From assembly GCA_030704615.1 (NCBI GenBank), contig CM060733.1, forward strand, positions 13,640,001-13,704,000: a DNA stretch of 64,000 nt, written 5' to 3'. The translations under genes were made by a program, and so were the position numbers. Every line of letters starts with the position of its first letter. Position 1 is the stretch's first letter. Under the pieces are notes generated by a model. That model did no database searches, was not told the DNA's origin, and saw nothing but the letters and a program-made list of their open reading frames with translations. Below, piece after piece: positions 30,041 to 40,549 of this stretch. The stretch is from Takakia lepidozioides (taxonomy: Eukaryota; Streptophyta; Takakiopsida; Takakiales; Takakiaceae).

Positions 30041-32215
30041 TCACCAGTAATCCCCACAAGAACAAACCCCATCTTCAAAGTGGTGAAAGCGGTTAGCATC
30101 CCGTACAACAATAGCTCGGCCAACAATCTTTGAGATGAACTTGGTGGAGCTGTGGCAGTCACCACAAACCCGAAGATTCTTGATGAGACGGAGAGGTGTC
30201 CTCGGGGCCGTGCTGATCAGCCCATAACCAATGGCCAGCTTCTCACTGTGGTGGCAAAGAGAATATTCCTTTTGCTCCTCCCCCACATCATGCAATGCGA
30301 AGCGTGTGTCAGGCACATACCCCGCTTTCTTCATCTGCCCAGACAATCTTCTCAGCTCAGCATGGATTTCCTCAATTTTTGGATGCAATTTCTCATCTAC
30401 CACAAAGCTGTGCACCCTGTTGCCGACCTCAATGCAGCAGCGACCTGGCTCCTTCCTAACGGCTCTCACCTCCATTATTTTTCTCACCTTTGCAGCATCA
30501 TCCCACCTGCCAGCTGCGGCATAGATGTTTGATAGCAACACATAAGTCGCGGCATCCTGTTCATCCCACTTGAGAATTGATGTTGCCGCACGTTCAGCCA
30601 TCTCCACATTGCAATGGATTCGGCAGGCACCAAGCAAGGCCCTCCAAACCACAACATTTGGTTTCATTGGCATTTTATTGATGCAGTCCTCTGCCTCATC
30701 CAATCGCCCTGCACGGCCAAGAAGGTCCACCATGGAGCCAAAGTGCTCCACTGCTGGAGTGATGGCATGATCTTGGCTCATGGAGTAAAAGTAGTATTTG
30801 CCTTCATCCACTAGGCCAGCATGGCTACATGCAGAGAGAACACTTAGAAAAGTGACACCATCCAGCTTGAGGCCTTTCAATTGCATTTCTTCCAATAGTT
30901 GCAGGGCCTCCATATCATAACCATGCTGGGCATATCCTGCAATCATCACGTTCCAGGACGCCACATCTCGTTCAGCCATATTGTTGAACACTCGCTTTGC
31001 ATCCACAATGCTGCCGCATTTGGCATACATGTCCACCAGGGTTTTGTTCAGAATGACATCTGGTACAATTCCTGCTTTGATGATGTCACCATGGACCTCT
31101 TTGCCCCTTTCCAGGGCTGCCAGGCTCGCGCACGCATTGCAAACACAATCGAACGTGACCCGGTTGGGCTTCACCCCGTCCCGCATCATTTGCTCATACA
31201 TCTCCAAAGCCTCCATCCCCCACCCATGCTGGGCATATCCTGCGATCATCGCGCTCCAGGACACCACATTTCGTTCAGTCATATTCTCGAACACTCCCTT
31301 TGCATCCTCAATGCTCCCGCATTTGGCATACATGTCCACAAGGGCGGTACTCAGAATGACATCTGGTACAATTCCTGCTTTGATGATGTCGCCATGGACC
31401 TCTTTGCCCCTTTCCAAGGCTGCCAGGCTGGCGCACGCATTGCAAACGCAAATGAATGTGACCCGGTTGGGCTTCACCCCTTCCCACATCATTTTCTCAT
31501 AGGTCTCCAAAGCCTCCATCCCACACCCATGCTGTGCATATCCTGCAATCATAGCACTCCAGGACACCACATCGTGTACGGCCATATGGTCAAATACTCC
31601 TTTTGCATCCTCAATCCTCCCACATTTGGCATACATGTTCATAAGGGCAGTGTTCAGAACGACATTTGGTACAATTCCAGCTTTGATGATGTCACCGTGG
31701 ACCTCTTTGCCCTTTTCCAGGGCTGCCAGGCTTGCACATGCATTGCAAATGCAAACGAACGTCACCCAGTCAGGCTTCACCCCTTCCCGCATCATTTGCT
31801 CATATGTCTCCAAAGCATTTCTACCACACCCATGCTTGGTAAATCCTGCCACCATTGTATTCCACGAGATCAATGATCGTTGAGGCATCCTATTGAACAC
31901 TTGGTGAGCATCCACAATGCTCCCACACTTCACGTACATGTTGACAAGGGTGTTGTGTAAGAAAATGTTTGGCTTGAATCCACTTTGGATAATGTGAGTG
32001 TGCACCTGCTTTCCAGCTTCCAGGCCTTTCATCTTGATGCACTTATGCAAGAGACAGATGTAAGTATCAGAATCTGCTGAAATGTTTCCATGATTTAAAG
32101 TTTGTAGAGCCTCTTTCAGTCGCCCTGCCTCACATAGCATCCTCACATGCCCAGAAGTGCCAGAAGAGGCATTGTGGACTCCCTCTCTTGGTCCTCTTTC
32201 GGAAGCCGTAGTCAT
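30041..32215 (-). CDS. PLS-DYW pentatricopeptide-repeat RNA-editing factor
   Basis: A single-exon gene of 724 codons from the ATG at 32,215 (MTTASERGPREG); the frame is open 48 codons farther but has no ATG before a TGA at about 32,375. After a short leader come PPR units of the P-L-S type, with four near-identical ~101-residue triplets (GKEVHGDIIKAGIVP, MYAKCGSIEDAKGVF, VVSWSAMIAGYAQHG, KPNRVTF). E/E+ motifs follow (VEHFGSMVDLLGRAGRLDEA, GRCCIEVGNRVHSF). The DYW deaminase domain has HSEKLAIGYGL (zinc His and catalytic Glu), CGDCHSSTKFIS (CxxCH) and terminal CGDYW. Such proteins are nuclear-encoded and bind specific organellar RNAs, converting C to U at edited sites in plastids or mitochondria. 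The organelle and target are not predictable here, and no clear transit peptide is visible from this ATG. It looks complete and functional. Confidence 0.93.
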   Translation of the reverse strand: MTTASERGPREGVHNASSGTSGHVRMLCEAGRLKEALQTLNHGNISADSDTYICLLHKCIKMKGLEAGKQVHTHIIQSGFKPNIFLHNTLVNMYVKCGSIVDAHQVFNRMPQRSLISWNTMVAGFTKHGCGRNALETYEQMMREGVKPDWVTFVCICNACASLAALEKGKEVHGDIIKAGIVPNVVLNTALMNMYAKCGRIEDAKGVFDHMAVHDVVSWSAMIAGYAQHGCGMEALETYEKMMWEGVKPNRVTFICVCNACASLAALERGKEVHGDIIKAGIVPDVILSTALVDMYAKCGSIEDAKGVFENMTERNVVSWSAMIAGYAQHGWGMEALEMYEQMMRDGVKPNRVTFDCVCNACASLAALERGKEVHGDIIKAGIVPDVILNKTLVDMYAKCGSIVDAKRVFNNMAERDVASWNVMIAGYAQHGYDMEALQLLEEMQLKGLKLDGVTFLSVLSACSHAGLVDEGKYYFYSMSQDHAITPAVEHFGSMVDLLGRAGRLDEAEDCINKMPMKPNVVVWRALLGACRIHCNVEMAERAATSILKWDEQDAATYVLLSNIYAAAGRWDDAAKVRKIMEVRAVRKEPGRCCIEVGNRVHSFVVDEKLHPKIEEIHAELRRLSGQMKKAGYVPDTRFALHDVGEEQKEYSLCHHSEKLAIGYGLISTAPRTPLRLIKNLRVCGDCHSSTKFISKIVGRAIVVRDANRFHHFEDGVCSCGDYW

Positions 32216-32699
32216 GGTCGATGTGCCTGATTTTATCAGCCGCGCCGCCACCGCTGCTATCCATGGTGGTTTGTTGTAGCTATTGATCCACAGGGAATCA
32301 TTGGTGCTTGAAATATTGTGCTTGAAATCCGGCCCTCTTGAATGAATCTGGACCCACACTCTATCCCTGTTCCTTCAGCTATCCCTGCCTCTGCACAAAT
32401 CATGTATAGATCCTCGCCTTGCTGCTAGCAGTTCACAATGGCAGTCTAGATTTGTTCTAGCAAACACCCCAACCCTACTTATCGCAGACTAGTTCCTATG
32501 CTGAATTGCTCCCAAGACTTCATTAGCCATGCACCTTTTTGCCTCAATTGTCCCACCATTGACTTGGGTCTGAAGATATTCCTTCCAAAGCTTCTCCTTG
32601 TCTCTGTTATGTGTTGTTGGATACTTTCCTTCTGCCACATTGGCAGTAACATATCAAATCATTCCAACCCACAAAAAATCCACGCAAACCAGCTTACTT

Positions 32700-33589
32700 G
32701 CAGAATTCAACATGGCAACTAGGGACGACTCTGATAAGAGGACCGAAACAGGCTGAAATGTGCTGAAGAAGGTGCCCTCACCACATTCTCCTTGACCTTG
32801 TGTCACGAAAGCAGCTAGCTTTTCTTTCACCCACGGAGGATTCAACCGACCATCAACCCAAAAGGACCACTTGCGTGTGCTGCTTGTGTCTATAGTCAGG
32901 TGATCTCGGATTGGTCTGTGAGAACCACCACGGAGCAAATTGATTTAAACACGGCCTCCTAAGACCTATCTGACCCTCCCAAGTACCTTGTAAACACCAA
33001 GAAAAATTCCAAACATGAAGAGCCCAAGTTCTCAGAACAGAAAAAATTCTTCACATCGTACATTAAGAAAGCCACACCTTGCGGCTGCGGTTGTCCCACC
33101 ATTGTGAAGGATCTTTAAAAACCTCATGCAAGTGCTGCTCCATGCTCCATGGTTGACCTTTGTGACCAGCATCAACATTTTCAGTAAGTTCCTTTATGGA
33201 GGAGTGCTAGTGAGCTTTCCAGATGCTGAACAAGCTTATGTCCATAGTCTGGAAATTTTGTGGTGAGAGCTGAGCAGCCACAGTCTTAACCCTACCAAGT
33301 AACTCCAGGGAATAGACCTTGCGCATCCTACTTTCATACCCTGCTCAGGAAGAACAACATCCGCTACGGACAGTAAAAGCAGTTTTGCATAGCAGAGCGA
33401 GATTCTGACTTCACTCAACAACTAGGGGTACAATCCAATCCACGCAATCACACCAGAGTTCAGTCAAACTCCCGCTGACCCCTTCACATCCTACATGAAG
33501 AAAGCTCACCTTGTCAACGCTACTGTCCCACCATTGTGAAGGGTCTTCAAAGAATTCTTGCCAGCGCTGTTCCATGCTCCAGCGTTGAC
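32700..33589 (-). pseudogene. OSB-like organellar ssDNA-binding protein, PDF-motif exons
   Basis: Two minus-strand exons of exactly 80 bases each (33,589-33,510 and 33,157-33,078) begin GQRWSMEQ or GQPWSMEQ and carry WQEFFEDPSQWWD and LHEVFKDPSQWWDNRSRK. A third exon starting at 32,915 continues in phase with TNPRSPDYRHKQHT, the core of the PDF motif, then needs a one-base shift to read TRKWSFWVDGRLNPPWVKEKL. W..FF..P..WWDNR..K plus PDFKHK plus NPPWV is the hallmark of plant OSB proteins, which bind single-stranded DNA in mitochondria and plastids and restrain recombination. The partner exon for the first PDF motif and the OB-fold exons are not found, so this is a partial or decayed gene. Confidence 0.65.
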
Positions 33590-33609
33590 CTACGCCCAGA
33601 TATACCAAT

Positions 33610-34832
33610 TATCGGCATTGTCTAACCATCCCGTGTGCTTTCTTGCTTCTTTGTCCATAGTACATTCGCTTTTAATGTTTCGCGCTATTACCTAATTTGA
33701 ACGACATCCCTGACGGCGCCATAGCCACCATTGCCAAGGGGGATGCCGCTTTCAGCTCCACAGGCCAGCCCTTTAATCCGCTGCATGACGCGACCCCTCT
33801 CGCATCACCGAAGCGAGAGGCCAGGGCATTGGGTATGGAGTGGGCATGCGCGTGCAGGAGAACTCGGCAAGACACTGCCATTCCAGCCAGTCACTGAGAA
33901 GAGGCAGAAAGATATGTTTTAGTCCGTGTTTTCCATCCCAGATGCAAGAAACGATTGCAAAAGCAGGCTCCTCTACATGGAAACGACCATCCAGCTTCAA
34001 CGATCACGCATTTGCTGCCGCATTTTTTATTTGGACCCCTCATCTCTCTCCTCTCATCCCAAAAGTCACCAGAAGGAGAACCTCGTAGCCGTGCCCCTGT
34101 ACTTCCCAGCACGGGTCAAAATTCAGCTCTGACATCTCCTCTCCAAGTGATCTCCGCTTGCCTTCTCAGCTTTTATCATGACAGAGTCTCTAGGGTAAGC
34201 ATCGACCCTTGTGCATTCCGTGTAGGGGAACCGAGGCCGTTCCATGGCCTTTGGGAACGTGGCGCGGTTCAGTTTTACATGCAACATCCATAAGCTTAAG
34301 CGTATTTGAATCCTGGGACCCGCATGTCTGATTTCTCAGTTTCTTCCTGAACTGACGGATGTGAATCTGACATGGGGAGGGAGGTAGATCCAGTGGGGTG
34401 CGGAGTATTGCCTACATGGGGGTGGACGTACATTTTCCTTGAGAAGGCTTAGTGGGTATGGAGTATACCGACTGGGGAAAGGGAGGGGCTGCATCGATCG
34501 CAGCTCAATCTGTCACAGGAGAAAAGAGCTGACCTGATGTTGGAAGAAATCTTACGTACATCGTCGGTGGAACATTTTGTGCACCGTATGTGTTCTTTCC
34601 CCTTGTACCTTGTTATTTTCTAGCTTTGTGTACTGGTTGCATAGACATTGAACTTCAGAGGGCCGCAGCTGTTGGGTTTGCTATGAAATGCCTTGGAGTG
34701 GCAAGCACGAACAATGAGGAGGCATGTTTCATGGGATTCGGTCTTGTGCATTTCGCTGTGTCTCAGATTCTTGGAGGCAAGCACAAACTCACATAGAGCG
34801 AGACGGACAGAGGGGGACATTAAGGAGGAAAG
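33610..34832. other. Region upstream of the RRA-type gene
   Basis: No confident gene. It must contain the RRA-type promoter. Overlapping frames on both strands between 33,670 and 34,290 show no family motif I recognise; a lost 5' part of the OSB-like gene could lie here. Confidence 0.4.
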
Positions 34833-36712
34833 ATGAAGGGCAAGAAGGACGGGATAATGTTGCGGGGAGGGCATCCAGCATGGCGCGATTACAGAATTGT
34901 TGTGGCCGTGATAGTGGGCGTCACTTGTGGCATAATCTGGGCTTACTGCCGGCCTCACGGCGGTTTCATGTCTAAAACAGCTTATGCTCACAATACTGTT
35001 GAAGGCAAGGCAGGATACGTTGTATCAAATGCTTGGGCAGCACCGGTAGAGTTCGACTCCCTTGGAGTTGGCAAAGGTTGAAGAATGTTGGTAGAGAAAG
35101 GTCGGAGAATAAATTGCTCATTTGAGTTGAGAGAGATCCAGTGTATAACAATTAATGAGGAAGTCCGGAAATTGTTATGTTTATTCATGCCAGGAGTGGG
35201 TTCTCTGTGTGTGGTGATGGACATGACATTCCGTTTCTGTCTCGGCAGCGATCCTAACGATCGTTTCAAAGAGATGCTTGCCTATGATTAGGGTCGTGGT
35301 GACACTGTATTGTATTCTCTGAAGGTGGTGGACGCTACTGTGCAAGTGCTGGAAGCCAAAGTAGCTTCTCTAGAGGCAGAGGTGAAAAGGCTGCAAAAGG
35401 AAAGGAATGCCGCCCAGAGTCAGGTGGAGGCTCTGGCTCCCGCGACTAAGGCAGGCCTTCAGGGCACTGTGAAGAGCGTGCGCACCAATCCAGCAGTGCT
35501 ACCTGACATCTCCGTCAATCCAGCACTAGCAAAGCTGCTGGAGAAGGTTGCTGTGAACAAGGAGCTCATTGTGGGGATTTCCAACAATAATGTGCGGAAC
35601 ATGCTGAAGGTACTTCACCCCTTTAATGTCATTCATCCTGAGAGCCGTGTCTACCATTTCTGATTGTTGCCATGGCTATTCTGTCAAAAATGCCCGGCAG
35701 TGAAAACCCGGTGATGGTGACAACCAGTTTTTGAGGACCATAGTTAACCAATTTCAGCTGCGAAGGTCATGTTTGTTGATCTATGCAAGGTACTGCCAGA
35801 TGGACACAAATGGCACAGTCATAGTATTATAAGGGCCAATTGTTACACAAGGTACGCAGTGCATAGAGTGAGACCAACCTAACTGTCGATCCTCTTGCAC
35901 ATATAGTTTGCGACACATGCTGAAATGAAGGATTCCATATGCAGGTGTGGTTTGAGAGCATTCAACGGGTGGGCGTTACCAACTACTTGGTGATTGCATT
36001 GGACGATGATATTGCAGAGTTTTGTCGGGACCACAAGGTGCCCTATTACAGGCGTGATGCAGCCATCTCCAAGGCGCAGGCAAACACTGGCGACAATCAT
36101 GCTATTTCTGGCCTTAAGTTCCATCTGCTTCGCGAGTTCCTGGTGTTGGGATACAGTGTCTTCCTCTCTGATGTAGATGTTGTTTACTTGCAAAATCCCT
36201 TTCCTCACCTAGAACGAGATTGCGATGTGGAGGGTATGACAGATGGTCATGACAATCAAACTGCATATGGCTATGATGATGTGATGGATGATCCATCAAT
36301 GGGATGGTCGCGCTATGCGCACACAATGCGCATTTGGGTGTTTAACTCAGGTCTCTTCTACATTCGGCCAACTGTTCCCTCCATTGAACTGCTGGATCGC
36401 ATAACTGACAGGCTTTCAAGGGAGACAGCATGGGATCAAGCAGTTTTTAACGAAGAGCTTTTCTATCCATCACACCCAGGGTATACAGGCCTCCATGCAT
36501 CCCGCCGTGTACTCGACTACCTGCTCTTTCTGAACAGCAAAGTCTTGTTCAAGATACTTCGCAAAGAGCCATATTCAGTGGATCATAAACCAGTAACTAT
36601 CCATGTCAACTATCATCCCGACAAGTTTGAGCGCATGGTTGCTATTGTAGAATATTATGTGAAAGGGAATACTGAGGCACTAAAGCGTTTTCCTGATGGA
36701 TCTGAATGGTAG
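34833..36712 (+). CDS. RRA-type arabinosyltransferase (GT77)
   Basis: Exon 1 starts [19 protein letters not shown] at 34,833 and holds one membrane segment ([18 protein letters not shown]), as in type II Golgi enzymes. Exon 2 (from about 35,325 to 35,609) has a short coiled coil ([16 protein letters not shown]) and [19 protein letters not shown]. Exon 3 (35,945-36,712) holds the catalytic domain, with [20 protein letters not shown], the DxD motif in [53 protein letters not shown] and [12 protein letters not shown]. The intron at 35,610-35,944 is in phase. For exon 1 the donor CCG|GTAGAG after 35,045 keeps phase and gives about 421 residues, close to the usual ~430. RRA enzymes add arabinose to hydroxyproline-linked chains of extensins in the Golgi. 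It looks intact. Confidence 0.88.
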
Positions 36713-37440
36713 AGTCTTCTTCTCGCTGCAACTTCAGAAAGTCTTGTTGGTCATGTAGTCGAGCATCAATTGGCTGTTTCTGAGCAAGCCCCTGCAATCA
36801 GCAGGAGCAGGAGCCTTAAACTTATCCCTCTAGATTTCCAAATGACTTAGAGCTGCCTGGCATTCAGTTGCCATTGAGGAGAATGCCATCAAAGCTATTT
36901 CTGGAAGGAGAAAATGCCAGGTTTACTGATACTAGTTCTACGAAATTTTGTTTTGGTATAGGATTTTCCTCTTTTGCTCCTGTTCCTGGCTGGATGGTAA
37001 ACAATCTTATGGCTTCCAAGTGCACTGTAGCATACTTATTTAGGTTGTCTCATATGTCGACAGCATACTTCATGAATCAGTGCATTGCATGCTAAACCTG
37101 AGAAAGTGCACACTTCACCTGAGCATGGAGACACTGACAGAAAACATGTTTGGGCACTATTTTGGGTTATTATCACCACTTTGTATGGAACCCTAGAGTC
37201 ATAAATTATGAACTGGTTGAATGTTCTGAACCCCGTTGCAGATCTTCTCTTCCCTCTATGGAGACTACACACATAACTGGCCTTTCTGCACAGTTTTCAG
37301 CTCTGGCAGTGAAACTTCTCCCTCTCTTATTAATCTAGGTCAATGGGGTGATATCATCCGATGACCTTTTATGTCATCCGTTCCTCTATTCAGCCATTGT
37401 CTATAGGGCAGCCACCACCGTGACCTTGAACTGCTAAAAC
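36713..37440. other. 3' flank of the RRA-type gene
   Basis: Contains the 3' UTR and no further gene that I can recognise. Confidence 0.45.
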
Positions 37441-38400
37441 TAGCTTGAAAACAACCCTAATTTGCAATTCAATTGAATTGTCGGCACACGATTCAATTGA
37501 ATAGTTGACTGCAATTCAATTGAATTGTGAATTTGCAAATCAATTGAATTGCGAATTGGCAATTCAATTGAATTGTAATCTATAATTTTTAACTTCATTT
37601 CTGTATATATTATATATATATGTACATATTTAAATTATACATATATGCATACAAAAGTATAAGCTAAAAATACATGTTGCCCGTCTATTCTTGCTGTCCG
37701 TCTGTCAATCCTTTGCCCGTGGTAAGGCTTGAGCTCGAGATAAGCCTAAGGGAGAGCGAGAGAGGGAGAGAGAGAGAGGAAGTCACAAAAGCGCTTGTAA
37801 AAGCGGGATTGTCTCTCTTTGTGGATGTTGGTGCCAATATATGGCTATGTACATATACCAAACATGATACAAATGTAAGAGTATCAACGTGTAAGAGTTT
37901 GATATATTAAACTTATATGGAACACACATCCCAACTTCAACATGATACCTTTGTAAGGGTATGGAAACAAAATCATTTTTGATAATTCTCAAGATGAACA
38001 TATTTTTTGTTTTCTTTGCCCTGGGCTAGATACTAGTGTTAGGGGACTACATGATGATGTAGGGGAAGCCTTTTCATCAATTGTCAGGTTTGATTTTGTC
38101 TGTTTCTTTCGGAGCCAGCCATGTTTCTTTTGCCAGTGAATCACAGGAAGCTGCTGATCTCTCTCTGTCTCTGGCTCTCCCTTTCTCGCTGAGGGTGAGG
38201 GTGGCTTCACAACTCCACAATTTCCTCAAGGGCACAAGAAAGAGGGCCAGCAAGAATAGACGGGCAACATGTATTTTTAGCTTATACTCTTATATGTGTA
38301 TAAGTATAATTTGAATGTATACATATACATATATATTATATACATAAATAAGTTAAAAATGATATATTACAATTCAATTGAATTGCAAATTAGGGTTGTT
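37441..38400. mobile_element. Palindrome-array element with inverted ends (block 2)
   Basis: The left part (37,465-37,700) is a 24-bp array of CAATTCAATTGAATTG variants (starts 37,465, 37,489, 37,512, 37,536, 37,560), then an A/T-rich tract, AAGTATAAGCTAAAAATACATG and TGCCCGTCTATTCTTGC. The right part (about 38,245-38,400) is the reverse complement: GCAAGAATAGACGGGCAACATG, TTTTTAGCTTATACTC, an A/T-rich tract and the palindrome at 38,370. So the ends are inverted repeats of at least 150 bases around about 0.5 kb of unrelated DNA, suggesting a fold-back or MITE-like element. No transposase is encoded. Confidence 0.6.
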
Positions 38401-38404
38401 TAGG

Positions 38405-38600
38405 GAATTTCAAATAGGCCTTGATGTGAAATGCATCGCAATTCACTTGATCACCCCCCTAAAAGTGCGCAATTCAATTGAATCGCCCTTGCAATTCAAT
38501 TGAATTGCAAAAACCAGCTTGAAAAGAACCCTAATTTGCAATTCAATTGAATTGCAAACTATAAATTTTTACGGATTTTTGTATATAACGTATATAATAT
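38405..38600. repeat. Palindrome block 3, copy of 25.31-25.55 kb
   Basis: GGCCTTGATGTGAAATGCAT and ATCACCCCCCTAAAAGTGCGC match block 1 at 25,318-25,370 almost exactly, followed by CAATTCAATTGAATTG at 38,492 and 38,539. Shows that blocks 1-3 belong to one dispersed repeat family. Confidence 0.8.
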
Positions 38601-38619
38601 ATGTATATATGTATATTCA

Positions 38620-38880
38620 TGGTTGTGGGATGAAGGCTTGGAGACCTATGAGCAAATGGTGCTGAAAGGGGCAAAGAAGTCTATGTGTTGACATCAGGAA
38701 AGGTAGGATTGTACCAAATAGTATTCTGGAAAATGCCCGAGTGGACATATATGCCAGATGTGGGAGTATCCAGGATGCAAAGGGAGTCTTTGACAATATG
38801 GCTAAACAAGATGTGGTGTCGTGGAGTGCACTGATTGCAGGATATGCCAAACATGGTTGTGGGAAGGTAAGTTGTGGTTT
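38620..38880 (+). pseudogene. PPR gene fragment 1
   Basis: Plus-strand relic reading, across one or two frame changes, ETYEQMV...KEVYVDIRKGRIVPNSILEN, YARCGSIQDAKGVFDNMA and VVSWSALIAGYAKHGCG. This matches one PLS triplet of the DYW gene at 30 kb but in opposite orientation. Followed by a GTAAGT-like donor. Non-functional fragment. Confidence 0.75.
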
Positions 38881-39194
38881 ACAACTCATATTGTGATAGT
38901 GTAAGACATAAGAATATACGCTGTTGGAGGCACTATTGTTTTCTGTTGCTTGCCTTGTACTTGCTTATGGCCCCTCAGCTGAAGGTGTTAATACAAAGCT
39001 GATTCAGGCTACCAATGTCCCAAGTGTAGTCTTCATTAACAGAGCTAAGAGCTAAGATTGTGTCTCTGAGATGTGCAGGTGAGAGTACAAGAAGCCAGCA
39101 AAGACACTCGGATTCTTGAGCTTTGCTTGGACCATCTATGGGAGGCCGATGCCCTCCCTCTTGTTGAAACGCTGACTATGGTGGAAACCTCAAA

Positions 39195-39440
39195 GATTGA
39201 GGCAACGGATGTGGTCTTTGGAGACCTACGAGCAAATGATGCTGAAAGGGATAAAGCCCAACTAGGTAACATTTGTTTGCCTTCGCAATGCATAGCAGCC
39301 GTAGAAAGGGACAAAGAGGTCTATGCTAACATCTGGAAAGTTGGGATTGTACCAAGTATCATTCTTGAAAATGCCCTTGTGGACACGTATGCCAAATGTG
39401 GGGGTATCCAGGATGCAAAATGGAGTGTTTGACAATATGG
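39195..39440 (+). pseudogene. PPR gene fragment 2
   Basis: Begins SLETYEQMMLKGIKPN, has a TAG, continues VTFVCLRNA, and after a frame change reads ERDKEVYANIWKVGIVP and ALVDTYAKCGGIQDAK. It covers the same part of a PLS triplet as fragment 1, so the two may be tandem relics of one gene. Confidence 0.72.
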
Positions 39441-40529
39441 CTTGAATCCATTGATTTCTAACTTTCAGGTCCCCCTTGCCGGTTGTGTGGTAAGGCCCTA
39501 GCAATTATACTGCCCTACTCAAACACCTTTGGCCATGAACTGTTGCATATTGAAGGCTGAGCATAGGGCAGCTAGTGGGAGCTTTGCCAATGTGCAAGGA
39601 CTCGAGTGGGAAACTTCGATAGGAAATATGACCCTGTCCACTGTGACTTAAACTGTTATGGATTGTGCTCCTGGGACTTCCATTGGGACCTGTGAGCCAA
39701 GCCTACAGGGCATGTGTACCTCAAGGATTTCATATTCTGACACTTGTAGAGACTGTGGCCTGCATCACTTCCTGGTAAGGCAAACACACTATAAATGTTA
39801 AATACTTTTGTAATCTGAGAAGTAGCTCTGTTGCTTTAGGACGAAGGGAACCGTTCCCGTTCTAGTGAAAAAAGACTTGCATGGGTAAGAGTAGGTGTGA
39901 AAGTTACTTGACGAGCTTTTGTGCAAATTGTAACAATAGTCGGGGTTTACTATGGGTACAGGGAAGCTACATGCACCACTCGTGACAAGGTACATATCTA
40001 AATCAATCTGAGACATGCTTATTTCAGATGTGGTGCTCAGCATGGTTAACAATGTTAGGAAATGAGTTTAGGGAGTTGGTTGGCTTCATTTTGTTTCTGG
40101 TGTCATTTCCATTGGAAGGGTGTGACTTGAACCTTGATAGCCAGCAACATGTTTTGCAGTGCTTGTATTCTTTGAAGATGTGAGCAAGAAGGCCCTAACT
40201 GGTAAACTAGTCTGTGAGCAAAACACATGAAGAACAATTGGAGGGAAGGGGTTAGTGTTTGTGTCATGGCTGGTCTGTAATGCTTGGAATTAAGTTTAGG
40301 TTGATGGTCAGTGTGAGTGTTGAGTGTTTATTGTCTCTGCAAGCGTAGGTTGCTGGCCAATCTGCTAAAAAAAGAGCCACATCTCAAGAGCTTGCAGGCA
40401 GCAGTAGACAACTTCAGGGTGTGTTCTCTGCCCTATAACAACATTGTCTTTTTGTGAAGATAGGAATAGGGGTCCAGTGCTACGAGCTCGGAGCATCGAG
40501 CTTTTCAAACAACATTGTTTTTTTTCAGG
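39441..40529. other. Non-coding stretch
   Basis: No gene or repeat recognised. It is the upstream region of the zinc-finger/acidic-tail gene. Confidence 0.4.
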
Positions 40530-40549
40530 AGACAGGAAAGTATCTAAAC

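Noticed and set aside
30899-31876. 325-codon plus-strand frame opposite the PPR gene
   Set aside because: It is the shadow of the repeated PPR triplets. Its own repeats have the same 101-residue period and the PPR reading on the minus strand is far stronger.
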